Source: Pseudoxanthomonas sp. X-1 (lineage in GTDB: Bacteria > Pseudomonadota > Gammaproteobacteria > Xanthomonadales > Xanthomonadaceae). Taken from it: a stretch of DNA of 64,000 nt. The notes below the pieces were generated by a model that saw only the letters and a program-made list of their open reading frames with translations, did no database searches and was not told the origin of the DNA. The stretch lies in NCBI RefSeq assembly GCF_020042665.1, contig NZ_CP083376.1:2516001-2580000 (forward strand). The letters run 5' to 3'. Positions 17,497 through 26,487 of the stretch are shown here, one piece after another; the stretch's first letter is position 1, and each line of letters begins with the position of its first letter. A program made the translations under genes and the position numbers.

Positions 17497-17891
17497 GCGT
17501 GCGTGCCCTCCAGCGAGACATGCGCCGCGACGACCTTCCAGCCGTCGGCGAAGCGCACCCAGCTCTGGCTCTGGCGGCCGCGCCGGGCCGCGCCCTCGCG
17601 GAAGAACTCGGCATTGGCCGTGGCGAAGTCGGCGCCGAAGGTCGCGATCTCCACCCGCCCCAGCCGGCGCTGCGGCGAGCCGCCGCGGCCGACGCGGAAC
17701 GCGCGGATCTCCTCGATGCCGTACAGCACCTCGCCCACGCCGTAGCGCACGGTGCTGGGCGCGGCATGGAACAGGCGATCGAGCGTGGCGATGTCGTCGG
17801 CCATCAGCGCCCGTTCGTAGGCCTCGAAGGCCGCGCGCACCTCAGCCACCACGGCCGGGTCGTTGAGCCTCGGCTCGCCGCCTGCGCTCAT
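17493..17891 (-). CDS. hpxZ: HpxZ/AtzH-like NTF2-fold protein of oxalurate catabolism
   Basis: A 132-residue protein of the DUF3225 group with an NTF2-like fold. The family pattern is seen in VAEVRAAFEAYERALMADD, the central RYGVGEVLYGIEEIRAFR, and the closing SQSWVRFADGWKVVAAHVS. In Klebsiella hpxZ is part of hpxWXYZ, needed for oxalurate use; its biochemical role there is not clear, and the AtzH relative is a hydrolase in cyanuric acid breakdown. The ATG at 17891 overlaps the stop of the aminotransferase gene (ATGA). hpxW- and hpxY-like genes lie in the same operon, which supports the name. Confidence 0.85.
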   Translation of the reverse strand: MSAGGEPRLNDPAVVAEVRAAFEAYERALMADDIATLDRLFHAAPSTVRYGVGEVLYGIEEIRAFRVGRGGSPQRRLGRVEIATFGADFATANAEFFREGAARRGRQSQSWVRFADGWKVVAAHVSLEGTHA

Positions 17892-19129
17892 GCTGTCACT
17901 TCCGCATTCCACGCGGCCAGCGCGGCGTCGATGGCGGCGCCGGGCGTGCAGGCGAAGCCCTGCAGGCGCAGCACGGTCTCCAGCGCACCCAGCGTGATCA
18001 GCACCTTGTGCTTGGCCGCGTTGTAGCCCATCGCGCCGATGCGCCAGACCTTGCCCTGCAGCGGGCCGAAGGCGGTGCCGATCTCGATCTCGAAGTCCTC
18101 GCGCATCGCCCGGCGCACCGCCTCGCCGTCAACCCCGGCGGGGATCACCAGGCCGGTGACGTTGCTCATGCGGTGGGCATCGTCGCCGAACACCTCCAGC
18201 CCCAGCGCGCGCGCGCCGGCCGTTACCGCGCGGCCGGCGGCGCGATGGCGCGCATAGCGCCGCGCCAGGCCTTCCTGCAGCGCGATGCGCGCGCATTCGC
18301 GGGCGCCGTAGAGCATGGTGGTGGCTTCGGTATGGTGGTTCAGGCGCTTGTCCGACCAGTAGTCCATGACCATGGCCAGGTCGAAGTAGTTGGAGCCGAT
18401 GCGCGGACCGTCGCCATCGTCGATGTCCTCGCGCGCGATGCCGCGCTCGACATGGCGGCGGGCGAAGATGCGCTCGGCCGCCGCCTCGGAGACGGTGATC
18501 GGCGCCGAGCCCGACGGCCCGCCCAGGCACTTCTGCAGGCCCCCGGTGACGACATCCACCTCCCAGCGGTCGGCGGCCAGCTCCATGCCGCCGATGGTGG
18601 CCGTGGCATCCACGTACGACAGCGCGCCGTAGCGCCGGCACAGCGCGCCGAAGCCTTCCAGCGGCTGCGCCATGGTGGTGGAGGTGTCGCCGTGGATGGT
18701 CGCCACCAGCGTCGGGCGCACGCGCTTGAGCGCGTCCTCGATGGCGTCCAGCGGCACCACCTGGCCCCACGGGGCCTCGACGGTTTCGATCCTGGCGCCG
18801 ATGCGGCCGAGGATCTCGGTCAGCAGCAGACCGAAGCGGCCGAAGTTGACCACCAGCACCGTCTCGCCCGGCGCCACCAGCGACACCAGCGCCGCCTCGA
18901 TGCCGGCGCGCGCCGTGCCGTCGACCAGGAAGGTCCAGCGGTTGTCGGTGCCGAAGATCGGGCGATACAGCGCCATGACCTCGTTCATGTAGGCGGTCAT
19001 TTCCGGGTCGAACTGCCCCAGCAGGTCGGCCGACATGGCGCGCAGCACGCGCGGATGCGCGTTGACCGGGCCCGGGCCCATCAGCAGGCGCTGCGGCGGA
19101 TCGATCTCGCCAAAGACTTCAGTTGCCAC
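17888..19129 (-). CDS. pucG: (S)-ureidoglycine-glyoxylate aminotransferase (PucG-like)
   Basis: A 413-residue fold-type I PLP aminotransferase of the alanine-glyoxylate/serine-pyruvate group. Motifs are LLMGPGPVNAHPRVL (residues 15-29) and the Schiff-base Lys in TGGLQKCLGGPSGSAP near residue 202. In a cluster with allantoate amidohydrolase and HpxWYZ, the likely reaction is ureidoglycine plus glyoxylate to oxalurate plus glycine, as for PucG and HpxJ. It has a GTG start at 19129 and overlaps the preceding gene by 11 bp, the largest overlap in the operon. A plain AGXT role is the alternative. Confidence 0.88.
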   Translation of the reverse strand: MATEVFGEIDPPQRLLMGPGPVNAHPRVLRAMSADLLGQFDPEMTAYMNEVMALYRPIFGTDNRWTFLVDGTARAGIEAALVSLVAPGETVLVVNFGRFGLLLTEILGRIGARIETVEAPWGQVVPLDAIEDALKRVRPTLVATIHGDTSTTMAQPLEGFGALCRRYGALSYVDATATIGGMELAADRWEVDVVTGGLQKCLGGPSGSAPITVSEAAAERIFARRHVERGIAREDIDDGDGPRIGSNYFDLAMVMDYWSDKRLNHHTEATTMLYGARECARIALQEGLARRYARHRAAGRAVTAGARALGLEVFGDDAHRMSNVTGLVIPAGVDGEAVRRAMREDFEIEIGTAFGPLQGKVWRIGAMGYNAAKHKVLITLGALETVLRLQGFACTPGAAIDAALAAWNAEVTA

Positions 19130-20384
19130 GTGTTGCTCCCAAGCGTTCGATGAAATCCAGCATGGCCGCCACGGCCAGGCCGGCGTCGGCCGCGCTGGCG
19201 CGCTCGGCCGGGTTGTGCGAGATGCCGCCGTCGCAGCGCACGAACAGCATCGCCGTCGGGCACAGCGCGCGCATCACCATCGCATCGTGGCCGGCGCCGG
19301 AGACCAGCCGGCGCGGCGCGATGTCCTGCGCTTCCACGGCTTGGGCCAGCAGTTCGACCAGATGCGTGTCGCACGGGCTGGCGGCCAGGTCCTGCACCTG
19401 CACGGCCTCGATTTGCACCTCGCGCGCGGCGGCGATGGCCTCGAAGCGGCGCAGGGTCTGGGCCGCGCTGGCGTCGCGCCGCGCGTTGTCGCCGGCGCGC
19501 ACGTCCAGCGAGAAGCTCACCCGGCCGGGAATCACATTGGTCGCGCCCGGCAGCACCTGCATGCGGCCCACGGTGGCGACCAGGTCGCTCGCCGCCTCGC
19601 GGGCGACGGCCTCGACCGCCAGCACGCACTCGGCCGCCGCGGTGAGCGCATCGGCGCGCAAGGGCATCGGGCTTGTGCCGGCGTGGCCGGCACGCCCGTG
19701 CACGCTGACCTCGAAGCGCAGCTGCGCGGCGATGCCGGTGACCACGCCCAGCGCCAGGCCTTCGGCTTCCAGCACGGGTCCTTGTTCGATATGCGCTTCG
19801 AGGTAGCCGATGACCTCGTCGGGGCGGCGTGCGGCCTGATGGAAGTGCGCCGCCGCCAGGCCCCAGCCGGCCAGCGCCTGCGCCACCGACACGCCGGCCG
19901 CATCGACCACGCCGTCGAGGGCGCCGGGCGCCAGCGTGCCGGCCACCGCGCGGCTGGTGAACATCGAAGCGGGAAAGCGCGAGCCTTCCTCGTCGCCGAA
20001 GGCGATCACCTCGATGGCGAACGGCATGCGCTCGCCGCGCGCATGCAGCGCGGCGACGCATTCGATACCGAGCATGATGCCCAGCGGGCCGTCGTAGCGG
20101 CCGGCGTCGCGCACGCTGTCCAGATGGCTGCCGATCAGCAGTGCCGGCGCGTCGCGGTGCTCGCCTTCGTAGCGGCCGATCAGATTGCTGGCCGCGTCCA
20201 GGCGCGTGGCCATGCCGGCCAGGCCCATCCAGTCGGCGACGGCGCCCTGCGCGGCGCGATGCGCGGGGGTGAGCCAGGCGCGATACAGGCCGCTGTCCGC
20301 ATCGCTGTACGGCGCCACGCCCAGCGCATCGCAGCGGGCGATGGCGCGCTCGCCGGCGGCGCGATGCAGCGCCGGGGCATTCAC
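19119..20384 (-). CDS. hpxK: Allantoate amidohydrolase (M20 family)
   Basis: A 421-residue zinc/manganese hydrolase of the AllC / N-carbamoyl-L-amino acid hydrolase group. Metal-binding elements are GSHLDSVRDAGRYDGPLG (His-X-Asp and Asp), FGDEEGSRFP (Glu), AHIEQGP (His) and DGGISHNPAE near the end (His). It removes the first ureido ammonia from allantoate to give ureidoglycine, the substrate of the downstream aminotransferase. GTG at 20384 overlaps the nucleoside hydrolase stop (GTGA). A hydantoinase-pathway carbamoylase has a similar sequence, but context favours allantoate. Confidence 0.88.
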   Translation of the reverse strand: MNAPALHRAAGERAIARCDALGVAPYSDADSGLYRAWLTPAHRAAQGAVADWMGLAGMATRLDAASNLIGRYEGEHRDAPALLIGSHLDSVRDAGRYDGPLGIMLGIECVAALHARGERMPFAIEVIAFGDEEGSRFPASMFTSRAVAGTLAPGALDGVVDAAGVSVAQALAGWGLAAAHFHQAARRPDEVIGYLEAHIEQGPVLEAEGLALGVVTGIAAQLRFEVSVHGRAGHAGTSPMPLRADALTAAAECVLAVEAVAREAASDLVATVGRMQVLPGATNVIPGRVSFSLDVRAGDNARRDASAAQTLRRFEAIAAAREVQIEAVQVQDLAASPCDTHLVELLAQAVEAQDIAPRRLVSGAGHDAMVMRALCPTAMLFVRCDGGISHNPAERASAADAGLAVAAMLDFIERLGATRGN

Positions 20385-21382
20385 GGCTGCACCTGCGCGG
20401 CCTTGGCCGCCGGCGCCAACGCCGCGGCCACCAGCGCCAGCACGCGCGCCTTGTCCACGTCCAGGCAGGCGCTGGCATTGGGCGCGCCCTGCCCTTCGCG
20501 GGTCATGCCGTCGTCGTCCACGGTGATGTGCAGCGGCACCGGCGTGCACACCGCCGGGTCCAGCACGCGCGCCACGGGCACCACGTCGAACAGCGTCGGC
20601 GTCGTGCCCCAGGGGCTGCGCGCGGCCCACAGCGCATAGAGTTTGGACAGCGGCCCGGCGTAGGGCGTGGGCGCGGCGAAGATGCGCGCCTGCAGGTCGG
20701 CCGGCAGCGCGATCTCGGTCGAATCCAGCGGCTGCACCTCCACCGGCACGCCGCTGGCCAACAGGTCGCGCAGCGCCTGCGGGGCCAGCTTGATGTTGTA
20801 TTCGGCGCTGGGGGTGTCGCTGTTGGTGCCGGCCACCGGCCCATAGCCGCGCCGCAGCGAGCCGCCCATCAGCACCACGCGCTTGAGCCGGGCGAACGCC
20901 ACCGGATCGCGCTTGAGCGCGGCCTGCACCGTGGTCAGCGGTCCCAGCGCCAGCAGCGTCACCTGCCCGGCCGGCCGCTGGCGCAGCACGCGCAGCATCG
21001 CCTCGACGCCATCGGCGCGCACCGGCCGGTGCGCATCGCGCAGCCAGCCGGCCTGACCGATCTCGCCCTCGCGCGTGCCGACCGCGGGTCCGGCGGCAAC
21101 CGGCACCCGGCTGTGGCCGGTGTCCTGCAGCAGCTGCGCCACCAGCTGCGCGCGCAGCCGGGTGTCGCCATAGGTCGTGGTCACCAGCAGCGGCCGCAGG
21201 CGCGGCGAGGCCAGCACCAGCGACAGGGCGAAGCCGTCGTCGATATCTGTGCCGAAGTCGTTGTCCACGATCACCGGAATCGGCGCTTCCTGCGCGTGCG
21301 GCTCGGCCGCTTGCGCGGCCGGCACCATCAGGCAGGCGAGCACGGCGAGAGCGCAGCGCGCGCGCAGCAGGGCACTCACCAT
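20381..21382 (-). CDS. Periplasmic inosine/uridine-type nucleoside hydrolase
   Basis: A 333-residue nucleoside hydrolase with a signal peptide (residues about 1-26, ending PAAQA). The calcium-binding signature reads VDNDFGTDIDDGFAL (residues about 37-51), a variant of DTDPGxDDAxAL that keeps the metal-binding aspartates. TNSDTPSAEYNIKL near residue 193 matches the ribose-binding region. It would split purine nucleosides outside the cytoplasm, feeding free bases to the permease encoded at 30 kb and to the rest of the pathway. The start is ATG 21382, 7 bp inside the previous gene; GTG 21379 is possible. The C-terminus has an Ala-rich tail. Confidence 0.87.
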   Translation of the reverse strand: MVSALLRARCALAVLACLMVPAAQAAEPHAQEAPIPVIVDNDFGTDIDDGFALSLVLASPRLRPLLVTTTYGDTRLRAQLVAQLLQDTGHSRVPVAAGPAVGTREGEIGQAGWLRDAHRPVRADGVEAMLRVLRQRPAGQVTLLALGPLTTVQAALKRDPVAFARLKRVVLMGGSLRRGYGPVAGTNSDTPSAEYNIKLAPQALRDLLASGVPVEVQPLDSTEIALPADLQARIFAAPTPYAGPLSKLYALWAARSPWGTTPTLFDVVPVARVLDPAVCTPVPLHITVDDDGMTREGQGAPNASACLDVDKARVLALVAAALAPAAKAAQVQP

Positions 21383-22956
21383 CCGGCGACCACGCCGTCG
21401 CTGCGCGGATCGACCGCACCGCTCAGGATCCCGTCGGCCTCGCGCACCAGCGCGCCGGCATGGCCCATCACCGAGGTGTAGGCCGGCAGCCGTTCGACCA
21501 CATGCCCGGCCGCGCGCAGCGCGTCGATCAACGCCGGGTCGAACCGGTCCTCCAGCTTCAGCGAGGTGCTGTCCTCGCCCCAGGTGCGGCCCAGCAGCCA
21601 GCGCGGTGCGCTGACCGCCTGCTGCAGCGGCATGCCGAAGCGCGCATAGCGGCTGAACACCGCCGCCTGGGTCTGTGGCTGGCCTTCGCCGCCCATGGTG
21701 CCGTAGCTCATGATTCTGCCATCGTCGAACACCGCCAGCGCGGGATTGAGGGTGTGGAAGGGCTTGCGCCCGGGCTGGAGCGCGTTCCAGCCATCGCTGG
21801 CCAGGCGGAAGCTGCAGCCGCGGTTCTGCCAGGTGATGCCGCTGCCCGGCAGCACGACGCCTGAGCCGAACTCGAAATAGGTCGACTGGATGCAGCTGAC
21901 CGCCTGGCCGCGCGCATCGAGCGCGCCGAACCAGCAGGTGTCCCCGGCCTGCGAAGGCTGCGGCCAGGGCAGCGCCCGGGCCGGATCGATGCGCGCGGCC
22001 ATCGCCTCGAGCGCGTCCGCATCGTCCAGCAGCGCCTGCGCGTCCAGCGTCATCCAGTCCGGGTCGCCGACGTGCGCATCGCGCACCAGGAAGGCCTGCT
22101 TGGTCGCCTCCACCAGCCCGTGCAGGTGAGCGAAGCTCTCGCCCTGCGTGGCTTCCAGCCGGTCGAACAGCGCCAGGATCAGCAGCGAAGCCAGCCCCTG
22201 CGTCGGCGGGGCATGGTTGTAGAGCGTGGCGTCGCGCAGGCGCACGTGCAGCGGCGTGCTGGCCTGCGCGCGATGTGCCTGCAGGTCGGCCAGCGCCAGC
22301 GGGCTGCCCAGCGCGGCCAGGTCCGAGGCGATGCTGTTCGCCAGTTCGCCGCGGTAGTAGTCGTCCAGGCCGGCGTCGGCCAGGCGTTGCAGGGTCGCGG
22401 CCAGCGCGGGCTGGCGCAGCAGTTCGCCTTCGCGCAGCGGCACGCCGTCGGGTTCGAACGTGGCAGCCCAGGCGCCGGGCTGGACGCGCAGCTCCGCGCC
22501 CTTGCCCGCCGCGATCTGCGCGCCGCCTGCGGTGACCGGCGCACCGGCCCGGGCATGGTGGATCGCGTCCTCGAGCAGGCGCGCCAGCGGCAGGCGATTG
22601 CCCTCGCCCGTCAGCGCCTGCGCCCAGCCCGAGACGGTGCCGGCCACGGTATTGGCAGCGCCAGGCCCGCGCCACGGGATGGCCGACAGGCCCGCGTAGA
22701 ACTCCAGCGTCGCGGCCTGCGCGCTGCGGCCGCAGGCATCGATGGCATGCACGCGGCCGTCGGGTTCGCGGATCAGCCAGAAGCCGTCGCCGCCGATCCC
22801 GGTCATGTGCGGATACACCACGGCCAGCGTCGCGGCGATGGCCACGCAGGCCTCCACCGCGGTGCCGCCGTCGCGCAGCACATCGCGACCGGCCTGCGCG
22901 GCCAGATGATGCGGGGCCACGGCCAGGCCGCGGCGGGCGCGCAACGTATGCAGCAT
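21376..22956 (-). CDS. hpxW: HpxW-like oxamate amidohydrolase (gamma-glutamyltransferase family)
   Basis: A 526-residue Ntn-hydrolase of the gamma-glutamyltranspeptidase fold. Auto-processing would expose Thr340 in AGDTCWFGALDARG as nucleophile. The N-terminal half shows GGTAVEACVAIAATLAVVYPHMTGIGGDGFW, as in the family (read in parts), and the C-terminal half shows LNPALAVFDDGR and YGTMGGEGQPQTQ. No signal peptide is seen, unlike true periplasmic GGT, which fits the cytoplasmic HpxW, shown in Klebsiella to hydrolyse oxamate to oxalate and ammonia. ATG 22956 overlaps the amidase stop (ATGA). Glutathione as a substrate is unlikely in this operon. Confidence 0.85.
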   Translation of the reverse strand: MLHTLRARRGLAVAPHHLAAQAGRDVLRDGGTAVEACVAIAATLAVVYPHMTGIGGDGFWLIREPDGRVHAIDACGRSAQAATLEFYAGLSAIPWRGPGAANTVAGTVSGWAQALTGEGNRLPLARLLEDAIHHARAGAPVTAGGAQIAAGKGAELRVQPGAWAATFEPDGVPLREGELLRQPALAATLQRLADAGLDDYYRGELANSIASDLAALGSPLALADLQAHRAQASTPLHVRLRDATLYNHAPPTQGLASLLILALFDRLEATQGESFAHLHGLVEATKQAFLVRDAHVGDPDWMTLDAQALLDDADALEAMAARIDPARALPWPQPSQAGDTCWFGALDARGQAVSCIQSTYFEFGSGVVLPGSGITWQNRGCSFRLASDGWNALQPGRKPFHTLNPALAVFDDGRIMSYGTMGGEGQPQTQAAVFSRYARFGMPLQQAVSAPRWLLGRTWGEDSTSLKLEDRFDPALIDALRAAGHVVERLPAYTSVMGHAGALVREADGILSGAVDPRSDGVVAGW

Positions 22957-24353
22957 CAGGGCTGCGCTCCGGCGGGTGCGTGCGCACCGGTCAGGCCGCT
23001 GGCTTCCAGCGCGCGCGCCACGGCGAACAGCCGGTCCTCGCGCCCCGGCGCGGCGATCAGCTGCACGCCCAGTGGCAGCTGGCCCGGCCGCCACAGCGGC
23101 GCCGCCAGCACCGGGCAACCGGCCAGACCCAGCGGTTGGGTGAACAGCCCCAGGTTGGCGCGCGCCGACACCGGCGCGCCATCGATCTCGATGGTGGCCT
23201 GGTCGATGCGCGGCGCCACGCAGGGCACGGCCGGCGCGATCAGGACATCGACCGTGCTCCACAGCCGCGCCATCGCCTGGCCGAACCACGCCGCGAAGCG
23301 CTGCACGTCCAGCAGCGCCTGCGCCGGTTGTCGCTGTCCGGCCAGCAGGCGATCGCGCACGGCCGGATCGAAGGCATCGGGCCGCGCCTGCAGCGCCTGG
23401 CGATGCAGGTACGCGCCCTCGATGGCGGTCATGACGAAGGCCGCCATGCGCGAGGTCCGTGCCTGCGGCAGCTCGACCGTCGCGCCCGCCCCCAGGGCGG
23501 CGCCGATCGCCTCGAGGCCTGCGCGCAGCTCGGGATCGAGATTGGCGTCGAACCAGCCTCCCAGCCGCGCGATGCGCAGGAAGCGAAGATCCACCGGCGC
23601 CAGCGCCGCGTCGGCCATCACCTCGTGCACCGTCTGCAGCACATCGAGCGAACGCGCGAACGGCCCGGCCACGTCCAGCGCCTCCACGAACGGGAACACG
23701 CCGTCCAGCGGCACCTGCCCGTGCGTGCTGCGCAGTCCATAGATGCCGCACAGCGCGGCCGGCACGCGGATCGAGCCATTGGTATCCGAGCCCAGCGCGA
23801 ATGGCACCAGCCCCGCCGCCACCGCCGCCGCCGAACCGCCGGACGAACCGCCCGCCAGCCGGTCCAGGTCGTGCGGATTGCGCGTGGTGCCGAAGTGCGC
23901 GTTGACCGTGGCGAAGCCGTAGGCGAACTCGTCCATGTTGGTCGTGCCCACCAGCACCGCGCCGGCGCGCTTGAGCCGGCGCACCACCCGTGCATCGCGC
24001 GCCGCCGGCGGCGCGTCCACGCGCATGGCCGCACCGGCGGTGGTGGGCAGGCCGCGCACGTCGAACAGGTCCTTGACCGCGAACGGCATGCCCGCCAGCG
24101 GCGTGTCGGTGACCGCATGGCCGGTCAGGCCCGCGTCGAAGATGCGGGTGAAGGCGGCCAGCGCCGGGTTGCGCGCGCGAAGCGTCGCCAGCAGCTCCGA
24201 CACGGCCACCGGCAGATCGGCATCGTCGCTCGCTTCGGCAGGAGCGCGCGCCGGCGGCGCGAACGCGGCCAGTGCCGCGGCATAGCCGCCGAGCAGCTCG
24301 AGGTTCTGCTGCACGCCTGGGCGCGTGGAAGGGTCCATCGGGGTCACGGTCAC
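22956..24353 (-). CDS. hpxY: AtzE/HpxY-like amidase with an N-terminal AtzG/HpxX-like segment
   Basis: A 465-residue amidase-signature hydrolase. The Lys-cisSer-Ser triad lies in FAVKDLFDVRG, in GGSSGGSAAAVAAGLVPFALG and in SDTNGSIRVPAALCG. It resembles AtzE and HpxY of the cyanuric acid and oxalurate pathways. Those enzymes work with a ~60-residue partner (AtzG/HpxX, DUF4089). No separate partner gene exists here, but residues about 8-35 (TRPGVQQNLELLGGYAAALAAF) look like the C-terminal half of that partner, while the usual first helices of AtzE are shortened. This suggests fusion. GTG 24353 overlaps the hpxE stop (GTGA); ATG 24338 is the alternative. Confidence 0.82.
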   Translation of the reverse strand: MTVTPMDPSTRPGVQQNLELLGGYAAALAAFAPPARAPAEASDDADLPVAVSELLATLRARNPALAAFTRIFDAGLTGHAVTDTPLAGMPFAVKDLFDVRGLPTTAGAAMRVDAPPAARDARVVRRLKRAGAVLVGTTNMDEFAYGFATVNAHFGTTRNPHDLDRLAGGSSGGSAAAVAAGLVPFALGSDTNGSIRVPAALCGIYGLRSTHGQVPLDGVFPFVEALDVAGPFARSLDVLQTVHEVMADAALAPVDLRFLRIARLGGWFDANLDPELRAGLEAIGAALGAGATVELPQARTSRMAAFVMTAIEGAYLHRQALQARPDAFDPAVRDRLLAGQRQPAQALLDVQRFAAWFGQAMARLWSTVDVLIAPAVPCVAPRIDQATIEIDGAPVSARANLGLFTQPLGLAGCPVLAAPLWRPGQLPLGVQLIAAPGREDRLFAVARALEASGLTGAHAPAGAQP

Positions 24354-25315
24354 AGCGCCAATGTAAGCCGAGGGCTGCGGCTGCGCGAGCAGCACAGGGT
24401 GACCTGGCGGTTGCTGGCCTTCTCCGCCTCGCTCTGCACGGTATCGCGATGATCGGGAATGCCTTCGACCACATCGGTCAGGCAGGCGCCGCACAGGCCC
24501 ATCTCGCACGACAGGCTGACCGCCACGCCGGCCTCGGCCAGCACCGCGGCGATGGTGCGCTCGGGCGCGACGGTGAACACCTGCCCGCTCGAGGCCAGCG
24601 CCACCTCGAACGCCGTGTCCGCGCCGGCCTCGGCCGAGGCCAGCGGCGCGACCGGCGTGAAGGCCTCGCTGTGGATGCGCGCCGCGTTCCAGCCGCGCGC
24701 CAGTGCGGCCTCGCGCAGATGCGCCATGAAGGCGCCCGGCCCGCACAGATAGAGCTGGTGATCCTCGCCCGCCGCGTCCAGCGCCGCGGGCAACACCTGC
24801 CGCGCGTCGCGGCCTTCCTCGGCGCTGTGCAGATGCGCGCGCGCGCCGAACTCGCCCTGCAGCTGGCGCAGGAAGGCGATCTCCCCGCGGCTGCGCACGT
24901 AGTAATGCAGCTCGAACGAGGCGCCGCCCGCCTGCAACTGGTGCGCCATCGCCAGCAGCGGCGTGATGCCGATCCCGCCGGCCACCAGCACATGGTGACT
25001 GCCCGCGCGCAGCGCGAACAGATTGCGCGGCGCGGAGATGGTCAGCGCCTGGCCCACGCGCAGGCGCTCGTGCACGCTGGCCGAGCCGCCGCGCGAGGCG
25101 GCCTCGCGACGCACGCACAGCACATAGCGCGAGGTGTCGGCCGGCGTGCTGGCGATCGAGTATTGGCGCACCAGCCCGCCGGGCAGGTGCACGTCCACAT
25201 GCGCGCCAGCCTCGAACGCCGGCAGCGCCTGGCCATCGGCGCGCACCAGTTCGACGGCCAGATTGCCGGCGCCCTGCCGGCTCATCGCGTCGATGACGAC
25301 CTCGATCATGTCCAT
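24350..25315 (-). CDS. hpxE: Oxygenase reductase component (HpxE/VanB-like)
   Basis: A 321-residue phthalate dioxygenase reductase-type protein: an FMN-binding RQYSIAST motif (residues about 50-57), an NADH-binding VAGGIGITPLLAM (about 110-122), and a C-terminal plant-type ferredoxin with Cys270, Cys275, Cys278 and Cys308 or 309. It passes electrons from NADH to the Rieske oxygenase encoded just upstream, with which it overlaps (TGATG). In Klebsiella hpxD and hpxE encode such a pair that is needed for hypoxanthine oxidation to xanthine. That the substrate is the same here is inferred from context. Confidence 0.85.
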   Translation of the reverse strand: MDMIEVVIDAMSRQGAGNLAVELVRADGQALPAFEAGAHVDVHLPGGLVRQYSIASTPADTSRYVLCVRREAASRGGSASVHERLRVGQALTISAPRNLFALRAGSHHVLVAGGIGITPLLAMAHQLQAGGASFELHYYVRSRGEIAFLRQLQGEFGARAHLHSAEEGRDARQVLPAALDAAGEDHQLYLCGPGAFMAHLREAALARGWNAARIHSEAFTPVAPLASAEAGADTAFEVALASSGQVFTVAPERTIAAVLAEAGVAVSLSCEMGLCGACLTDVVEGIPDHRDTVQSEAEKASNRQVTLCCSRSRSPRLTLAL

Positions 25316-26376
25316 CAGGCCAGGAAAAACTCGCCGAAGCCCATCTTCTTCAGGCCGCGACGGTAGGCGATGGAACTGCGGTCGGCCGGGATGTGCGCCT
25401 CCAGCGTCATGTCCAGCGGCAGGCGCTCGGGCTTCTGCAGCTCGACCATGGCCCGATCCTCCTCGAACACACGCAGGTTGAAGGCGTGCACCTCCTCCAC
25501 CGGCTGGTCCAGGTTGAAGTTGCGCGCGATCGGCACGAACAGCCGCGTCCTGCGCGCCGACACCGGCGAGGCGCAGTTGAAGATGACCAGCCGCTCATCG
25601 CCCGGAAAATGGATGGTCAGCGAGGCGCAGAACGGCAGATGCACCTCGAAGTGGCGCAGCCACGGATAGTCCGGCGGCGCCAGGTGGTGGAAGCCCACGC
25701 CGTAATTGCTGACGTTGCTGACGTAGTCCACGGTGAAGCCGGTCGGCGTCTCCACCGGCACGTAGTCCGGCACCAGCTGGTTGGCCGGGTCGGCGAAGGT
25801 GCCGGTGTGGATCCAGGCGAAATGCGCGACGTCCAGGAAGCCCTCCACCTGCCGCCCGGCGAAGCCGTTGATGTCGAACGGCGGACAGTTGATCTGCTGG
25901 AAGCCCGCCTGGTCCCAGTGCGGCATCACCGGCAGCGGCGCCGGGTTGTCCGCATCCGGCGCCAGGCACACCCAGACCAGGCCGTAGCGCTCGACCGTGG
26001 GATACGTCGCCAGGTGCAGCTTGGCCGGGATGGCCTGGCCGGGGCTGGAGGGAATGCGGTTGCATCGCCCGCCCGCGCCGAAGCGCAGGCCGTGGTACGG
26101 GCAGACCACGCCCTCGCCGTCGTGGCTGCCCATGCTCAGCGGCACGCCGCGATGCGGGCAGACATCGCGCGCCACCACCACCTCGCCATGCACGCGATAG
26201 ACCACCAGCGCCTCGTCCAGCAGCACCGCCTGCAGCGGCGCGCCGGTGACCTCGCTGCTGTCGGCCACCGGGTGCCACTGGCGTGCCAGCAGCCGCCAGT
26301 CATGCTCGGTGAAGGTGCTGCCCGGCGGCAGCGGGCTGTAGGGATTGGCCGGATGGGCGGGCGCGATGGCGGACAT
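25315..26376 (-). CDS. hpxD: Rieske non-haem iron oxygenase (HpxD-like)
   Basis: A 353-residue ring-hydroxylating oxygenase alpha subunit. The Rieske [2Fe-2S] ligands are Cys73, His75, Cys92 and His95 (CPHRG and CPYHG). The mononuclear iron site includes His185 and His190 in FLDVAHFAWIH. It is first in the eleven-gene operon and is transcribed away from a LysR gene. HpxD of Klebsiella, with a similar layout, is implicated in hypoxanthine hydroxylation; if so this replaces xanthine dehydrogenase for the first step. Vanillate-demethylase-type enzymes look alike, so substrate is inference. Confidence 0.85.
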   Translation of the reverse strand: MSAIAPAHPANPYSPLPPGSTFTEHDWRLLARQWHPVADSSEVTGAPLQAVLLDEALVVYRVHGEVVVARDVCPHRGVPLSMGSHDGEGVVCPYHGLRFGAGGRCNRIPSSPGQAIPAKLHLATYPTVERYGLVWVCLAPDADNPAPLPVMPHWDQAGFQQINCPPFDINGFAGRQVEGFLDVAHFAWIHTGTFADPANQLVPDYVPVETPTGFTVDYVSNVSNYGVGFHHLAPPDYPWLRHFEVHLPFCASLTIHFPGDERLVIFNCASPVSARRTRLFVPIARNFNLDQPVEEVHAFNLRVFEEDRAMVELQKPERLPLDMTLEAHIPADRSSIAYRRGLKKMGFGEFFLA

Positions 26377-26436
26377 GTGGCGGGCGACCTGGCGGAGCGG
26401 TTGCGGGGTGCGTCCCTACCTTGCGGCCGCGCACGT

Positions 26437-26475
26437 GTTGCAGTCCATCCAAGATTTTTCAATCATGCGTTGCAA
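26437..26475. promoter_or_regulatory. Candidate LysR-type operator between hpxD and the regulator
   Basis: In the 111-bp divergent promoter region, TTGCA at 26438-26442 and TGCAA at 26471-26475 form an inverted repeat that brackets a second inverted repeat, GATT-TTTC-AATC (26453-26464). The A+T-rich centre contrasts with its surroundings. LysR regulators usually bind such a site and control both directions. Not tested. Confidence 0.4.
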
Positions 26476-26487
26476 AAAACAGAACAG

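Noticed and set aside
16288..17745. Long plus-strand frames across the purine operon
   Set aside because: Shadows of the minus-strand genes, which have clear motifs and coupled starts and stops.
21376..22956. Gamma-glutamyltranspeptidase for glutathione
   Set aside because: No signal peptide and full integration in an oxalurate operon; HpxW-like role is more likely.
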